Source: Erwinia aphidicola
Lineage (GTDB): Bacteria; Pseudomonadota; Gammaproteobacteria; Enterobacterales; Enterobacteriaceae
Assembly: GCF_024169515.1 (NCBI RefSeq)
Contig: NZ_JAMKCQ010000001.1
Coordinates: 1,612,001 to 1,676,000 of the forward strand
Length of the DNA stretch: 64,000 nucleotides
Direction: 5' to 3'
Numbering within the stretch: position 1 is the stretch's first letter; each line of letters opens with the position of its first letter. This document shows positions 17,629 through 25,033 of this stretch, in pieces. A model generated the notes under the pieces. That model was given only the letters and a program-made list of their open reading frames with translations. It made no database searches and was not told where the DNA came from. The translations under genes and the position numbers were made by a program.

Positions 17629-17724
17629 GTGTTGGGCTGGAAATTACTCATCGGCGTTCTTACTGTCGCCATTGTTGGTTTTGCACTATTTGGTTTCGCT
17701 CTTTCACTCCAGCAGCTGAAGTAA
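17629..17724 (+). CDS. small single-span membrane protein, 31 aa
   Basis: The frame runs GTG 17629 to TAA 17722-17724 behind an excellent Shine-Dalgarno, GGGAGG, three bases upstream of GTG and six upstream of the TTG second codon, so TTG 17632 is an alternative start. The product begins MLGWKLLIGVLTVAIVGF and ends in SLQQLK: one hydrophobic helix (about residues 5-25) with a short polar tail. It has its own promoter and a strong terminator downstream. Such proteins often modulate membrane complexes; the partner is unknown. I do not recognise it as a named E. coli small protein. Confidence 0.68.
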   Translation: MLGWKLLIGVLTVAIVGFALFGFALSLQQLK

Positions 17725-17762
17725 AACGACGGCCATCCTCTGAGCTACCCTGCCTGAAACGT

Positions 17763-17789
17763 AAAAAACCCGCTCAGGGCGGGTTTTTA
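17763..17789 (+). terminator. intrinsic terminator after the small membrane protein gene
   Basis: AAACCCGC/GCGGGTTT stem with TCAG loop followed by TTTTTAT, 39 bp past the stop. A-rich sequence before the stem could also let it act on the opposite strand for cspA. Confidence 0.85.
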
Positions 17790-17858
17790 TCACGTTCACT
17801 TATCTGCTCAGGCTGATGCCGTCATCGCTGTCGTAAGTGTTCATGTCATTATCAGCTA

Positions 17859-18071
17859 TTACAGCGTGATAACGTTAGCAGCTGCCGGACCTTTGGCACC
17901 ATTCTCAATCGAGAACTCAACCTTCTGCCCTTCGTCCAGCGTTTTGTAATCGTTACTCTGGATAGCTGAGAAATGTACGAATACATCTTTGCTGCCATCT
18001 GCTGGCGTAATGAAGCCGAAGCCTTTTTCAGAGTTAAACCATTTTACTAAACCAGTCATTTTATTAGACAT
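17859..18071 (-). CDS. cspA: cold-shock protein, CspA family
   Basis: 70 aa, like E. coli CspA, from ATG 18069-18071. It is an OB-fold nucleic-acid chaperone that melts RNA structure at low temperature. RNP1 KGFGFITP and RNP2 DVFVHFSAI are intact, and the C-terminus [13 protein letters not shown] is characteristic. The frame stays open upstream to 18323 but that is the untranslated leader. Paralogues (CspB, CspG) are close in sequence, so the exact letter is uncertain; the cold-box leader fits the cold-inducible members. Confidence 0.9.
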   Translation of the reverse strand: MSNKMTGLVKWFNSEKGFGFITPADGSKDVFVHFSAIQSNDYKTLDEGQKVEFSIENGAKGPAAANVITL

Positions 18072-18280
18072 AGATACTTCCTTAAATTTCTTGAGCCACA
18101 TAAGGTGGCGAACATGGCCTGCTTGCAGATGAGGACTTATTGGGCACTTAGGAGGAGGCTCATGCAGAAGGGTATCTAAGGATAACGCTTGAAATGAGGA
18201 CTGCTTTACTAAAACTGCTTTCATAAGGTCTGTATGACAAACCGATGAGGCATAGTGGACTCTTATGGGGAAACAATCAA
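18072..18280 (-). promoter_or_regulatory. cspA promoter and long cold-shock 5' leader
   Basis: On the minus strand -35 TTGATT (18275-18280) and -10 CACTAT (18252-18257) are spaced exactly 17 bp apart. This gives a leader of about 170 nt. The leader starts with a cold-box-like TCATACAGACCTTATGAAAG, close to the E. coli cspA cold box, and ends with a Shine-Dalgarno AAGGAAG. In E. coli this leader is a thermosensor whose fold exposes the start site in the cold. Confidence 0.75.
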
Positions 18281-18337
18281 GATTAGTTTTGTCAATGATT
18301 TGCCGGGAAAGCTTACAATTCAACGGAGGGAGTGATC

Positions 18338-18372
18338 TTAAAAGCCCTGCCCGTTGCAGCCAGGGCTTTTAA
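18338..18372. terminator. strong hairpin upstream of cspA
   Basis: TTAAAAGCCCTG/CAGGGCTTTTAA is a 12-bp perfect stem around CCCGTTGCAGC. The A and T ends allow termination in either direction. No gene that it obviously serves ends here. It may insulate cspA, or mark the end of a lost or unseen transcript from the 18373-18990 segment. Confidence 0.6.
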
Positions 18373-18992
18373 GGTACTACAGACTTCAAATTTAACATTA
18401 ATGGACTTATTAAAGTGATACTACTATTAGTACTGCTTTTAAATGTACCCGTTAATTACAGATAATACAGGGTGTTAATACGAAAGGCCCCCCTCTGTTT
18501 ATCCCGTTATACGCCTGTCTGCGCTTTTAAAATCCCAGCGTGACAATGCAAACAAGCACATCCCCCATCGCGACATAAACTCTTTGATGCGCTGCCCTTT
18601 GCCGGCATGGTTACGATAAATACACAAAACCACCCGCATGAACTCAAAAACAAGGCCTTACATCGTCGCGCTAACACTACCATTTTGCGCACCAGCACAA
18701 ACACTACAAGGCCTGAAAGCGAACTACATCCCAAACAACAAACTTCGTGGCCTGTAAAGCAAAATGGGTTTTAAAATACTTGTTACTATTTAATAACTTA
18801 CTAACAACGTTTATCGTGCTGATGGATACTAATTTACTCATTTAAGACTTGAGGTCAATGCTGTTTTTTAAAACATGTTTTTATTTACAGCGATAGTGAC
18901 AGTGCTGCCTCACGCTACTCATTGTAACAACCTGCCAGCGGGATGGTGCTGGCGCCACAGAGGTTACAAAGACTCCCCATATCATGACGAAT
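18373..18992. other. gene-free segment between cspA and the selC-side repeats
   Basis: About 620 bp with no credible coding frame. A 75-codon minus frame (18507-18734) starts at TTG without a Shine-Dalgarno. A 39-codon plus frame (18638-18757) also lacks one. No IS or integrase remnant was recognised. The base composition is mixed, AT-rich on its right side. Confidence 0.4.
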
Positions 18993-19079
18993 CGACCGGA
19001 AAAAATGGTCGCCCCCTACAGGAAAGGCATTAACGGTAGGGGCTGGGCATGCCCAGCCCGGTTCAGGCATGCCTGAACC
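18993..19079. repeat. palindromic repeat cluster downstream of selC
   Basis: A hairpin with stem CGACC/GGTCG and 9-nt loop GGAAAAAAT (18993-19011) is followed by two back-to-back perfect 20-bp palindromes, GGGCTGGGCATGCCCAGCCC (19040-19059) and GGTTCAGGCATGCCTGAACC (19060-19079). Outer GTAGG and CCTAC flank the pair. Both palindromes share the GGCATGCC core with 1187-1221 and 32254-32273. Confidence 0.85.
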
Positions 19080-19182
19080 CTACGAAGGGCGGCTCATAGG
19101 GTTGTGCTTATTACCCAATTCCTAAAGAGAGAGGTTTTGTGGCTGACTTTCCAGACGTCTTAAGTCTGAACTTGTAAGCGTA

Positions 19183-19196
19183 ACTTACAGGCTGCT
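19183..19196. repeat. 14-bp repeat, copy 2 of 2, next to selC
   Basis: ACTTACAGGCTGCT, identical to 17002-17015. The stretch 19080-19238 between repeats and selC is otherwise unassigned. Confidence 0.6.
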
Positions 19197-19238
19197 CTGG
19201 CTGGCTGTTCGATTGCTCGTTGAGCCTGGGAGAAAATT

Positions 19239-19333
19239 TGGCGGAAGATCACAGGAGTCGAACCTGCCCGGGACCGCTGGCGGCCCCAACTGGATTTGAA
19301 GTCCAGCCGCCTCACCGGAGACGACGATCTTCC
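19239..19333 (-). tRNA. selC: tRNA-Sec (anticodon UCA)
   Basis: 95 nt including encoded CCA, the size of E. coli selC. Read on the minus strand it begins GGAAGATCGTCGTCTCCGG, has the anticodon stem CTGGACTTCAAATCCAG with TCA in the loop, the extra-long variable arm GGGGCCGCCAGCGGTCCC, and the T arm CAGGTTCGACTCCTG, ending GATCTTCCGCCA. The 8-bp acceptor stem is the Sec-specific feature. It delivers Sec to the fdoG UGA through SelA charging and SelB. selC is a well-known integration site for genomic islands. Confidence 0.98.
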
Positions 19334-19350
19334 CTTTTGCAGAGGCGGCG

Positions 19351-19356
19351 AGTATA
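19351..19356 (-). promoter_or_regulatory. selC promoter -10 box
   Basis: Minus-strand TATACT lies 17 bases upstream of the mature tRNA 5' end; the -35 region (TTTCAC-like) is weak. Confidence 0.5.
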
Positions 19357-19501
19357 TCACTGCCTTTGCCCCTGTGAAAACTACGGCTTTAGCCATCACA
19401 CCTTATGTCCCTCCGCGACGGCGATCTGTCCTTTTTTGGCCTTCTTTCCTTGCTAATCCCCATTCATCATAGCGTTAATCCCCTTTAGCAGGAGTCCAGA
19501 A

Positions 19502-20044
19502 ATGACTGATACCGTACTGTTAGTGATTGACGCGCAGCAATCCTTCTATCATCGTGGCTACAACGAGGCAGCAGAAACGCCGGCGTTTGAGCAGGCGCTA
19601 AGCACGCTGATTGCCGGCTGTCAGGCGAAAGGCATTCCGGTGGTGGATGTGTTCCATGTCGAAGACGAGGGCCCGTTCTCGTTGGCTTCGGGCCTGGTGA
19701 CGCGCCTGCCATTTATCACCCATGAAGCGACGGGCACCGTGCAGAAGCGCATCCATAACGCCCTGACCGACTCCGGCCTGATGACCTGGCTGGTGCAGAA
19801 CCAGGTAAAGCACGTGATTATCAGCGGCCTGCGCACCGAGCAGTGCTGTGAAACCACGGCGCGCGTCGCCTCGGACTTCGGCTATCGCGTCACCTTCGTC
19901 ACCGAAGCGACGCTGACTTTCCCCATTACCCATGACGGCATTACCCTGAGCATTGCGGATTTACGCCACCGCACCGAAAGCGTGCTGATCAACCGCTTTG
20001 CGCAAATCCGCACCGTTGAGGGCTGCCTGCAGGAGCTTGCATAA
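19502..20044 (+). CDS. isochorismatase-family cysteine hydrolase
   Basis: 180 aa, single alpha/beta cysteine-hydrolase domain. Asp10 in LLVIDAQQSF, a central Lys/Arg region (GTVQKRIHNA) and the catalytic cysteine in SGLRTEQCCETTAR form the usual D-K-C triad. Members hydrolyse nicotinamide, isochorismate, ureidoacrylate or carbamates; the substrate cannot be told here. It is followed after one base by a GlxA-type regulator gene, so the regulator probably controls and senses the same pathway. Confidence 0.85.
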   Translation: MTDTVLLVIDAQQSFYHRGYNEAAETPAFEQALSTLIAGCQAKGIPVVDVFHVEDEGPFSLASGLVTRLPFITHEATGTVQKRIHNALTDSGLMTWLVQNQVKHVIISGLRTEQCCETTARVASDFGYRVTFVTEATLTFPITHDGITLSIADLRHRTESVLINRFAQIRTVEGCLQELA

Positions 20045-20045
20045 C

Positions 20046-20966
20046 ATGACTATCCCGGTGTGGTTTATCACCCTGCCCGGCGTGATGGCGCTGGATCTCA
20101 CCGGCCCGGCGGAGACGCTGAAGCTGGCGCGAAATGCCTTTTCCCTGCGCTATATCGGCCCCGATGAAAGCGTGCTGATGTCGACGGATATGCTGGTCAG
20201 CCGTATTGAACCGCTGCCGGAGTCGCTGCCGGACGGCAGCCTGCTGGTGCTGCCCGGCGTGAGCGACTCAAAGGTGTGGTTTGATACGCCGCAGGCGATG
20301 GCGGTGCGCAACTGGCTGATGCGCATGCAGCCCGCGATCCACGCGCGTAAAATCACCCTGGTGTGCGTCTGTTCCGGGGCGCTGCTGGCGGCGAAAGCCG
20401 GATTGATGAAAGGGGTGAGCTGCACCACGCATCACGAGGTGATCGAGCGTCTGAAAGCGGCAGAACCCGCTGCATTGGTGAAAGAAAACCGTATTTTCGT
20501 TGAAGATCGCGGCATCTGGACCAGCGCGGGCATTACCGCGGGCATCGATTTATGCCTGCATCTGATCGGTCATCTGTGCGGTTCGCAGGTGGCGCTGGAT
20601 GTGGCGCGGGAAATGGTGGTCTATTTTCGTCGTTCGGGCGAGGATCCGCAGCTGTCACCGTGGCTACGCCACCGCAACCATATCCACCCGGCGATCCACC
20701 GCGTGCAGGATCTGCTGACGCTGCAGCCGGAGCAGGAGTGGCCGCTGGAGGAGATTGCCGCCCGGGTCCACGTCAGCTCGCGCCACCTGACGCGCCTGTT
20801 CCGCCAGCATCTTGGCATTAGCGTGCGCGACTACCACGAGCAGCTGCGCCTGACGATTGCCCGGCAGCGGCTGCACAGCGGGGAAAACAGCGAACGCGCC
20901 GCCCTCTCCGCTGGCTTCTCCTCATCACGCCAGCTGCGCCGCGCTTTGCAGCGCTGGCAGGAGTGA
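20046..20966 (+). CDS. GlxA/FtrA-type AraC-family regulator with DJ-1/PfpI domain
   Basis: 306 aa from ATG 20046; a frame extending into the hydrolase gene is rejected. The N-terminal about 190 residues form an amidase-like DJ-1/PfpI domain (TLPGVMALDLTGPAETLKLA; VCVCSGALLAAKAGLMKG, with Cys in the nucleophile-elbow position). The C-terminal about 100 residues form a double-HTH AraC domain (ARVHVSSRHLTRLFRQHLGI). It is co-transcribed with the preceding cysteine hydrolase. The ligand is unknown. Confidence 0.88.
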   Translation: MTIPVWFITLPGVMALDLTGPAETLKLARNAFSLRYIGPDESVLMSTDMLVSRIEPLPESLPDGSLLVLPGVSDSKVWFDTPQAMAVRNWLMRMQPAIHARKITLVCVCSGALLAAKAGLMKGVSCTTHHEVIERLKAAEPAALVKENRIFVEDRGIWTSAGITAGIDLCLHLIGHLCGSQVALDVAREMVVYFRRSGEDPQLSPWLRHRNHIHPAIHRVQDLLTLQPEQEWPLEEIAARVHVSSRHLTRLFRQHLGISVRDYHEQLRLTIARQRLHSGENSERAALSAGFSSSRQLRRALQRWQE

Positions 20967-21055
20967 AGTCACTCCCCGCGATTTCAATTTGCTGAATTAC
21001 TGTGCTAGTGTTACCTGTAACATTGTCACAGTCTGTTTCAGATTAAGGATAAGGT

Positions 21056-22459
21056 TTGCCGATAAAAAACGATGAACAATTATACTGGCTGCACCTCGGG
21101 GCGGGGGCTTTTCACCGCGCACATCAGAGCTGGTATCTTAATCAACTTCACCAGCAGGGCGACCGCAGCTGGGCCCTCTCCCTCGCCAATATTCGCAACA
21201 GCAGCACTCAGCAAACCCTGCAACAGCTTTCCCGTCAGCAGGGGCGTTACACGCTGGAAATTATCTCACCGGATGGGGAAAAACAGTATCAGCCGATAGA
21301 GGCCATCGGCGAGGTGATTTTATGGGATAGCGAGCTTAAGTCGCTGGTTGCCCGCGGTGCCGACCCCCGCACCAGAATCATCTCTTTCACCGTCACCGAG
21401 GGCGGCTATTTCCTCAATGAGGACGGTCATCTTGACCTGACACACCCGGCGATTGCCGCCGATCTCGCGCAGCAGCAAGAGACCAGCACGCTGTATGGTG
21501 CGTTAGTCAAAATCCTGCAGCAGCGTATGGACGATAACAGCGGTGCCGTCACCCTGCTGAACTGCGATAACCTGCGCAATAACGGCGACAGCGTGGCGCG
21601 TGGACTGCGCGAATTCGTCGCCGCACAGGGTAATCAAGCGCTGCTGGCGTGGATTGAGCGCAATACCTCCGCACCTAATGGCATGGTGGACCGCATTACG
21701 CCAAAATTTGATGAGGCGATCTTCACGCGGCTGGCACAGCAGGGTATTACTGACGACCGTGCGCCGCTCTCCTGCGAGTCCTTTAGCCAGTGGGTGCTGG
21801 AAGATAACTTTATAGCCGGGCGCCCCGCGCTGGAGCGTGCAGGGGTGGAGTTTGTCAGCTGCGTCACGCCGTATGAAGAGGCAAAAATCCGCGTGCTCAA
21901 TGCCAGCCACAGCGGCATTGCCTGGGCAGGGGCGCTGTTGGGTAAACAGTACATTGATCAGAGCCTGCAGCCGGTTATCAGCCAGTGGATGCGCGATTAT
22001 GTGCAGCAGGATGTCGCCGCCGCGCTGGGCGAGACTCAGGTCGATCTGGCGCTTTATTGTGATACCACGCTAAACCGCTTTAGCAACCAGTGGGTGCGCG
22101 ATACGACCCAGCGCGTTTCGTCGGACAGCATCGCTAAACTGCAGCAGTTTATCGTGCCGACGCTGAAAGCCCGCTATCAGCAGCAGAGCTCGCCGCACGC
22201 CGCGCTGATCCTGCCGGCGCTGCTGTTCCGCTTTATGCAGCTGCGCCAGCGCGGCGAGCTGCCGTTCGAGTATCAGGATCGCGCCCTTAATGAGGTGCCG
22301 TTTGATGCGATCTTCGCCAGCGACGATCCGCTACAGGCATTTATCCAGGAGAAAACGCTGTTTGGTTCACTGGCCGCTATCCCACAGTTCGCGCAGGATA
22401 TGCGCCGGGCGCTGGAGCGGGTCGACAGTGGCTTACAGCAGACACGAGGTCAGTCATGA
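21056..22459 (+). CDS. mannitol/arabinitol dehydrogenase-family polyol oxidoreductase
   Basis: 467 aa. The N-terminal dinucleotide motif LHLGAGAFHRAHQ and the catalytic motif KIRVLNASHSGIAWAG (K-x(4)-N-x-x-H) place it in the polyol-specific long-chain dehydrogenase family (mannitol 2-dehydrogenase, fructuronate reductase, D-arabinitol 4-dehydrogenase). D-arabinitol type seems closest, but I cannot settle it. The start is TTG 21056 behind AAGGATAAGG; no in-frame ATG precedes the nucleotide fold. The stop overlaps the next start (ATGA), so it is translationally coupled to a SemiSWEET-like protein. Confidence 0.85.
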   Translation: MPIKNDEQLYWLHLGAGAFHRAHQSWYLNQLHQQGDRSWALSLANIRNSSTQQTLQQLSRQQGRYTLEIISPDGEKQYQPIEAIGEVILWDSELKSLVARGADPRTRIISFTVTEGGYFLNEDGHLDLTHPAIAADLAQQQETSTLYGALVKILQQRMDDNSGAVTLLNCDNLRNNGDSVARGLREFVAAQGNQALLAWIERNTSAPNGMVDRITPKFDEAIFTRLAQQGITDDRAPLSCESFSQWVLEDNFIAGRPALERAGVEFVSCVTPYEEAKIRVLNASHSGIAWAGALLGKQYIDQSLQPVISQWMRDYVQQDVAAALGETQVDLALYCDTTLNRFSNQWVRDTTQRVSSDSIAKLQQFIVPTLKARYQQQSSPHAALILPALLFRFMQLRQRGELPFEYQDRALNEVPFDAIFASDDPLQAFIQEKTLFGSLAAIPQFAQDMRRALERVDSGLQQTRGQS

Positions 22460-22902
22460 AAAATCTGTTAATTGTTGCCGCCACTATTGCGCTGGCGCTG
22501 TTATCCATCATCTTTCTGTCGCCGTGGCCGGTCTGGCTCGGCACGCTGGCCGCGTGGGTGACCACCGGCTCGTTCTGCCTGCAGGTGATGCATATCGTCA
22601 AAAATAAAGACACCAGCGGCCTGTCGCTGGGGATGTGGGCGGCGCTGTTCTTCGGCGTCTCCTGCTGGACCTGGTACGGTCACCGTATGCACGATGTGCC
22701 GGTGATGGCCGCCAACGGCATTACCGCCCTGCTGGCGCTGACGGTGATCCTGCTCAAGCTGTGGCACGAGCGCCCGATGCCCAACCCTAACCGCCGCAGG
22801 CTGGTGCGCATGCCGGGGGTGATCCTCAACCCGCGTATCCGCCGCCTGCGCCCGTTAAAAGTGGCGCGCAGCGAGCGGAAAAAGGCTCAGCTCACCAAGT
22901 GA
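22456..22902 (+). CDS. SemiSWEET/PQ-loop-like membrane protein with extra N-terminal helix and basic tail
   Basis: 148 aa. Residues about 25-100 carry the three-helix SemiSWEET pattern: [29 protein letters not shown], the WTWYG segment and [21 protein letters not shown]. The canonical PQ is LQ here. Unusual features are an additional hydrophobic helix at residues 4-24 and a strongly basic C-terminal tail (about residues 106-148). SemiSWEETs are dimeric sugar carriers. Coupling by a 4-bp overlap to a polyol dehydrogenase suggests sugar or polyol movement; this is inferred. The 3' end overlaps wecH by 16 bp, convergent. Confidence 0.75.
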   Translation: MKNLLIVAATIALALLSIIFLSPWPVWLGTLAAWVTTGSFCLQVMHIVKNKDTSGLSLGMWAALFFGVSCWTWYGHRMHDVPVMAANGITALLALTVILLKLWHERPMPNPNRRRLVRMPGVILNPRIRRLRPLKVARSERKKAQLTK

Positions 22903-23882
22903 CGCTGATCGATGCGCCGCAGGCCGATAGCCAGCAGCAGGCTACCGGCCAGGGTAACACCGAACACCAGCGGGATGTCGATCAGCGGGTGGTCGGTGTT
23001 ATCGAGATGATGGGTGCGCATAAAGTGGATAAACAGCGCATGGAAGCCGTAGATCGGTAGCGAATTACGCGCAATCAGCGCAAAGAACGGATTGACGCGC
23101 TGGTTCATGGTGTTTTTAAACAGCACCAGCAGGCTGACGGCGGCGATAAACACCGCCGGGCCGCAGTAGAGATACCAGGTATCGGCAAAGGCGCCGTTAA
23201 TCGCGAACTGCCGTTTAGTGCCGAAGGCAATCAGCGCCACGCAGGCGATAAAACTCCCCCCCGCCAGCCAGCTGACGCCGCGCTTTTGCGTGTCCATGGT
23301 GCCGATCGCCCGGCCAAGCAGCGCGTAAAGCAGGTAATAAATCGTATCGCCATTGATATACAGATTGATCGGCAGCCAGTGGAAGCGGGCGATCGAGCTG
23401 TCGACGGTGTTCGGGTTCGCCAGCAGCGCCAGCACCAGCGTGGCAATAGCCAGATAGCGGGCGCTGACCGCTTTAACCTGAATCAGAGGGGAAAACAGGT
23501 AGATAGCGATGATCGCGAAGAAGAACCACAGGTGGTAGAACACCGGCTTCTGCAGCAGATGTTTCACCGACATCGCTTCATTGATCGGCGTCAGCAGCGT
23601 GACATAAACCAGCGCCACCGCGCTGTAAAACAGCAGGCACAGCACAATGCGCAGAAAGTGGCGCCGCTCGGCGCTGCGCTCGCCGAAGAACAGGTAGCCG
23701 GAGATCATAAAGAAGATCGGCACGCACACGCGCGACGCGGAGTTGAGCAGGTTGGAGAGGTCCCAGCTGTGTTCTCCTACCGACATCCCGGTGGTGACGT
23801 ACCAGGTGGTGGTGTGGATCATAATCACCATCAGGCAGGCAACCGCGCGTAAATTATCTATCCAGCCAATCTTTTGCGACAT
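22887..23882 (-). CDS. wecH: O-acetyltransferase WecH
   Basis: 331 aa from ATG 23880-23882 (GAGGA Shine-Dalgarno); a frame extending to 24077 is not supported. Acyltransferase-3 membrane protein with about ten hydrophobic spans and the N-terminal motif [20 protein letters not shown] with the catalytic-site histidine. It closely resembles E. coli WecH/YiaH across its length ([24 protein letters not shown]), which O-acetylates enterobacterial common antigen. The neighbour glyQ is close by, as in E. coli. Confidence 0.92.
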   Translation of the reverse strand: MSQKIGWIDNLRAVACLMVIMIHTTTWYVTTGMSVGEHSWDLSNLLNSASRVCVPIFFMISGYLFFGERSAERRHFLRIVLCLLFYSAVALVYVTLLTPINEAMSVKHLLQKPVFYHLWFFFAIIAIYLFSPLIQVKAVSARYLAIATLVLALLANPNTVDSSIARFHWLPINLYINGDTIYYLLYALLGRAIGTMDTQKRGVSWLAGGSFIACVALIAFGTKRQFAINGAFADTWYLYCGPAVFIAAVSLLVLFKNTMNQRVNPFFALIARNSLPIYGFHALFIHFMRTHHLDNTDHPLIDIPLVFGVTLAGSLLLAIGLRRIDQRHLVS

Positions 23883-24038
23883 TTCGTCCTCATTTCCCGG
23901 CAAAGTCTGCATCAATGCGAGATTGAGGGTAGCCAGGTGGCTGCGCTTCAACAACCCGGCCAAAGGAAAATTCAGAACAGGATGAACCGATTTATGGCGC
24001 AGCGGTGAAATATCCCTGAATGAATCCTTCTGTGCCTT

Positions 24039-24068
24039 TTGGTAATAGGCCCGGTCAAAGGGTATACT
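24039..24068 (+). promoter_or_regulatory. glyQS promoter
   Basis: TTGGTA (24039-24044) and TATACT (24063-24068) are spaced 18 bp apart, 45 bp before the glyQ ATG. Confidence 0.65.
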
Positions 24069-24112
24069 GGCGCCCACTTTTTATCACCACTCGTATCGCG
24101 TGCGAAATCATC

Positions 24113-25024
24113 ATGCAAAAGTTTGATACCAAGACCTTTCAGGGCCTGATCCTGACCTTACAGGATTACTGGGCGCGCCAGGGCTGCACCATCATCCAGC
24201 CGCTGGATATGGAAGTGGGCGCGGGCACCTCTCACCCCATGACCTGCCTGCGTGCGCTCGGTCCCGAGCCGACGGCGGTTGCCTACGTGCAGCCTTCACG
24301 CCGCCCGACCGATGGCCGCTACGGCGAAAACCCGAACCGCCTGCAGCACTACTACCAGTTCCAGGTGATCATCAAGCCATCGCCGGACAACATTCAGGAG
24401 CTGTACCTCGGTTCGTTAAAAGAGCTGGGTATGGATCCGACCATTCACGATATTCGCTTCGTGGAAGACAACTGGGAAAACCCCACCCTGGGCGCCTGGG
24501 GTCTGGGCTGGGAAGTGTGGCTGAACGGCATGGAAGTGACGCAGTTCACCTACTTCCAGCAGGTTGGCGGCCTGGAGTGTAAGCCGGTAACCGGCGAGAT
24601 CACTTACGGTCTGGAGCGCCTGGCGATGTATATCCAGGGCGTCGACAGCGTGTACGATCTGGTATGGAGCGACGGTCCGCTGGGTAAAACCACCTACGGC
24701 GACGTGTTCCATCAGAATGAAGTGGAGCAGTCCACGTACAACTTCGAATACGCCGATGTCGACTTCCTGTTTACCTGCTTCGAGCAGTACGAGAAAGAGG
24801 CGCAGAGCCTGCTGGCGCTGGAAAAACCGCTGCCGCTGCCAGCCTACGAACGTATTCTGAAAGCCGCACACAGCTTTAACCTGCTGGATGCGCGTAAAGC
24901 GATCTCCGTCACCGAGCGCCAGCGCTATATTCTGCGCATCCGCACCCTGACGAAAGCCGTGGCTGAAGCCTATTATGCCTCCCGCGAGGCACTCGGCTTC
25001 CCGATGTGCAATAACAAGAAATAA
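24113..25024 (+). CDS. glyQ: glycyl-tRNA synthetase alpha subunit
   Basis: 303 aa, the same as E. coli GlyQ. Start ATG 24113 ([10 protein letters not shown]). It is the catalytic class II core of the bacterial alpha2beta2 GlyRS, with motif-like segments [22 protein letters not shown] and [25 protein letters not shown] strands, and [12 protein letters not shown] as motif 3. It charges tRNA-Gly with glycine in the cytosol. glyS follows after 9 bp. Confidence 0.97.
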   Translation: MQKFDTKTFQGLILTLQDYWARQGCTIIQPLDMEVGAGTSHPMTCLRALGPEPTAVAYVQPSRRPTDGRYGENPNRLQHYYQFQVIIKPSPDNIQELYLGSLKELGMDPTIHDIRFVEDNWENPTLGAWGLGWEVWLNGMEVTQFTYFQQVGGLECKPVTGEITYGLERLAMYIQGVDSVYDLVWSDGPLGKTTYGDVFHQNEVEQSTYNFEYADVDFLFTCFEQYEKEAQSLLALEKPLPLPAYERILKAAHSFNLLDARKAISVTERQRYILRIRTLTKAVAEAYYASREALGFPMCNNKK

Positions 25025-25033
25025 GAGGCAGCC

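Noticed and set aside
18072..18323. In-frame extension of cspA to 154 residues
   Set aside because: The extension covers the cold-box leader and promoter; CspA is 70 residues.
18507..18734. 75-codon minus-strand frame, cysteine-rich, looked at as a possible Hok-type peptide near cspA
   Set aside because: Starts at TTG with no Shine-Dalgarno and has no Hok motif; kept as non-coding.
18638..18757. 39-codon plus-strand frame with a signal-like N-terminus
   Set aside because: No ribosome-binding site, and the hydrophobic stretch is short; not supported.
23883..24077. N-terminal extension of wecH overlapping the glyQ promoter
   Set aside because: The homologous start with GAGGA is at 23882.
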